In this document: piece by piece, positions 5,697-7,363 of the stretch
How positions within the stretch are numbered: the first letter of the stretch is position 1
Layout: each line of letters opens with the position of its first letter
Assembly (NCBI GenBank): GCA_017475805.1
Contig: JAFVEW010000036.1
Coordinates: forward strand, 1-7,363
Direction: 5' to 3'
Source of the DNA: Synergistaceae bacterium
Lineage (GTDB): Bacteria; Synergistota; Synergistia; Synergistales; Aminobacteriaceae
Length of the DNA: 7,363 bases
The notes under the pieces: model-generated
Databases searched by the model: none
Told to the model about the DNA's origin: nothing
The model's input: the letters and a program-made list of their open reading frames with translations, nothing else
Made by a program: the position numbers and the translations under genes

Positions 5697-7331
5697 ATGA
5701 AGAAATTTGTTTCCGCGCTTATTCTGCTCATTTCGTTTTCTTCGTCCGCGTTTGCCCAAACAGTGCCGGGCGACGTAATCGTAATTTTCAAAAATCCTTC
5801 AGAAAATGAAGTTAGCACTGCTTCTCTTTCGTCCGAAGGTGAACACTCGGCATATTTAGCTTCGGTGGCTTCGGAAATGGATGCGGAAGTTAGGCTCACT
5901 TACGACGAACTTTCAGAAAGTTCTAACGAAATTTTTGCGCTGATTCATTCTGATACTAAGACAGAGCAGGAACTTTTGAAAGAAATTTTAGCTCGTCCCG
6001 ATGTTAAAGGTGCACAGCTTAATCATATTAAGAAACTCTATAGAACTCCTAATGATAAATATTACAGCGTCTACCCTGATTCAAACGGCTTATTATGGGG
6101 AATGAAAGCTATAAGAGCTAATGAGGTTTGGGATAAAACGACCGGGAGCAATTCTGTTTATGTTGCCGTTATCGATACAGGCATTGACTCAAGCCACCCG
6201 GATCTCGCTGCAAACGTTGCTAAAGAATATTCTATCGCTTTCGTGGGTGATGGTAATCAGATTTATTACTCGGACGAAGAAAGAGACTATCAGGACGTGG
6301 CCGATGTTGGACACGGAAGTCATGTATCAGGCATTATCGGAGCGGTAGGAAATAACAGCACCGGCGTTGTCGGCGTGAACTGGAAGACAAAAATAATCAC
6401 TGTCAAAGTTTTTTATGGCAGAGTAACAGATGATAGTCTTATCATGGCCGGGATGCAATATGTTTTGTCTCTTGCAAAGCAGGGTATCAATATCGCTGCT
6501 GTAAACATGTCGTTAGGCGGGTGGGAAGAAGGTGTCCCAAGCGAAGTAAGCAACTCCGGCAACCCTTATTGGAGTGCATTGAAGGCTCTAAGCGACGCGG
6601 GCGTCGTCATTTGCGTGGCGGCCGGTAACGAAGGTCAAGCAGTCGGTGTTCCTGCTCCTATTGACGATCCTAGAATAGATTCGGACGGCAGCAAGTTTGA
6701 TGAATACGAGAAAGGCGATTACGTCTATCCCGGTTCATATTTTAATATTGATAATATGATAGTCGTAGCGGCGGCCAGTCAAGACGTGAACGGCAAAATA
6801 ATTCGTTCAGCTGAAGATCCTGAAGGAGGCTGGGAATCAGATTCAAATTACAGCGGGGAATATGTAGATGTTGCTGCGCCGGGCTCTCACATCGTCAGCA
6901 CTACACCAACAAGTTACGAGGCAGCTGACTATGAGCTCGCCGAGCCTAACGTTAATAATTATGCAAGCTGGCCGGGTACGTCAATGGCGACTCCGCACGT
7001 TACAGGAGCTGTAGCGTTATTAAAGGCTGCTTATCCTGACGCTACGGCCTCTCAGATTAAAAAGGCAATTTTACAGGGAGCTAATAAAAATTATTGCACG
7101 AATGATAAAAATGAAGTCAGCTATGAAATTCCGGCTAATCATACGGTCGATAACACTTCTAAATACGGCTTCTTAGACGTGAAAGCAGCTTATGATTTAC
7201 TTCCTGAAATAATCGAAGAAGACGCGAAAAATTCAGGAGGCAGCAGTTCAGGCGGCTGTGAAGTCGGCTTTGTGAGCGGAGCAGTATTAATTTTGCTTTT
7301 TGGAGCAATGAAATTCAAAAGTAAACTCTAA
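5697..7331 (+). CDS. subtilase (S8 serine peptidase) with propeptide and Synerg-CTERM-like tail
   Basis: This 544-residue exported protease has a signal peptide at 1-20 (cleavage after SSAFA), an I9-type propeptide at about 21-114, and a catalytic domain from about 118 (PNDKYYS) to 500. The triad is intact: Asp160 in VAVIDTGID, His206 in GHGSHVSG and Ser429 in GTSMATPHVTG, with oxyanion Asn311 in AAGNEG. An insertion at about 313-350, rich in Asp and Pro, precedes the VVAAASQ strand. The C-terminus has a SGGSSSGGCEVGF linker (513-525), a hydrophobic helix (about 524-537) and a basic KFKSKL end. This resembles the Synerg-CTERM/GlyGly-CTERM signals thought to be cleaved by rhomboid-type proteases before surface display or release. 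AAAGGAG at 5679-5685 lies 11 bases before the ATG. Substrate is unknown. The preceding gene encodes a free copy of its propeptide. Confidence 0.93.
   Translation: MKKFVSALILLISFSSSAFAQTVPGDVIVIFKNPSENEVSTASLSSEGEHSAYLASVASEMDAEVRLTYDELSESSNEIFALIHSDTKTEQELLKEILARPDVKGAQLNHIKKLYRTPNDKYYSVYPDSNGLLWGMKAIRANEVWDKTTGSNSVYVAVIDTGIDSSHPDLAANVAKEYSIAFVGDGNQIYYSDEERDYQDVADVGHGSHVSGIIGAVGNNSTGVVGVNWKTKIITVKVFYGRVTDDSLIMAGMQYVLSLAKQGINIAAVNMSLGGWEEGVPSEVSNSGNPYWSALKALSDAGVVICVAAGNEGQAVGVPAPIDDPRIDSDGSKFDEYEKGDYVYPGSYFNIDNMIVVAAASQDVNGKIIRSAEDPEGGWESDSNYSGEYVDVAAPGSHIVSTTPTSYEAADYELAEPNVNNYASWPGTSMATPHVTGAVALLKAAYPDATASQIKKAILQGANKNYCTNDKNEVSYEIPANHTVDNTSKYGFLDVKAAYDLLPEIIEEDAKNSGGSSSGGCEVGFVSGAVLILLFGAMKFKSKL
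5757..6038 (+). repeat. second copy of the duplicated propeptide domain
   Basis: This is the protease's own propeptide, residues 21-114. It ends in a KKLYRTPNDKYYS stretch, the usual junction into an S8 catalytic domain, whereas the first copy ends in a basic tail and a stop codon. Confidence 0.75.
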
Positions 7332-7363
7332 AAAAATTTTTTAACTCCTAATTCCTAATTAAA
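7331..7363 (+). terminator. probable left half of a terminator cut by the window edge
   Basis: After the protease stop comes a perfect A6T6 palindrome (7331-7342), then CTCCTAATTCCTAATT (7345-7360). The latter is the reverse complement of the AGGAATTAGG-type sequence found in the intergenic terminators after glpF and glpK, so it is probably the left arm of a similar hairpin whose right arm lies beyond 7363. Confidence 0.4.

Noticed and set aside
6121..6348. 75-codon plus-strand frame inside the subtilase
   Set aside because: It overlaps the conserved catalytic Asp and His region of the protease in another frame, with no ribosome site.

Overview
The window looks like a chromosomal segment of a member of the Synergistota, probably an uncultured, AT-rich gut- or rumen-type lineage. 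The best taxonomic clue is the C-terminus of the last protein, a Gly/Ser-rich stretch followed by GGC, a hydrophobic helix and a basic end. This resembles the Synerg-CTERM sorting tail, a signal described from Synergistota. The assignment is an inference from that tail and general appearance, not from a marker gene.

Layout. Bases 1-65 may hold the last codons of a plus-strand gene that enters from the left. Bases 74-2593 are a minus-strand, operon-like set of four genes, read right to left: a coiled-coil protein with a C-terminal membrane helix, a RelE/HigB-type toxin, a short antitoxin-like protein that seems to lack the usual DNA-binding half, and a beta-class adenine DNA methyltransferase of the type III Mod kind with no restriction subunit next to it. 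A 157-base AT-rich divergent promoter region (2594-2750) separates this set from the plus-strand genes.

The plus strand carries glpF (glycerol channel), a terminator-like hairpin, and glpK (glycerol kinase). GlpF lets glycerol in and GlpK traps it as glycerol 3-phosphate. glpK has two in-frame ATG starts, each with a strong Shine-Dalgarno sequence. The longer product gains a 37-residue leader that begins with a Phe-rich, possibly membrane-binding segment. A second hairpin terminator closes glpK.

The right end holds a two-gene secreted-protease unit. A 128-residue exported protein consists of little more than a subtilisin propeptide (inhibitor I9-like). Sixteen bases later comes a full subtilase with its own homologous propeptide, an intact Asp-His-Ser triad and the sorting tail. 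The free propeptide is the most unusual item here: it could be a trans-acting chaperone or inhibitor of the neighbouring protease, or the remnant of a duplicated protease.

A short motif, TAGGAATTAG or a close variant, recurs in the intergenic sequence after glpF, glpK and the protease gene, two of these sites being at hairpin terminators. No tRNA, rRNA, CRISPR array or insertion sequence was seen. No gap between genes exceeds 157 bases.
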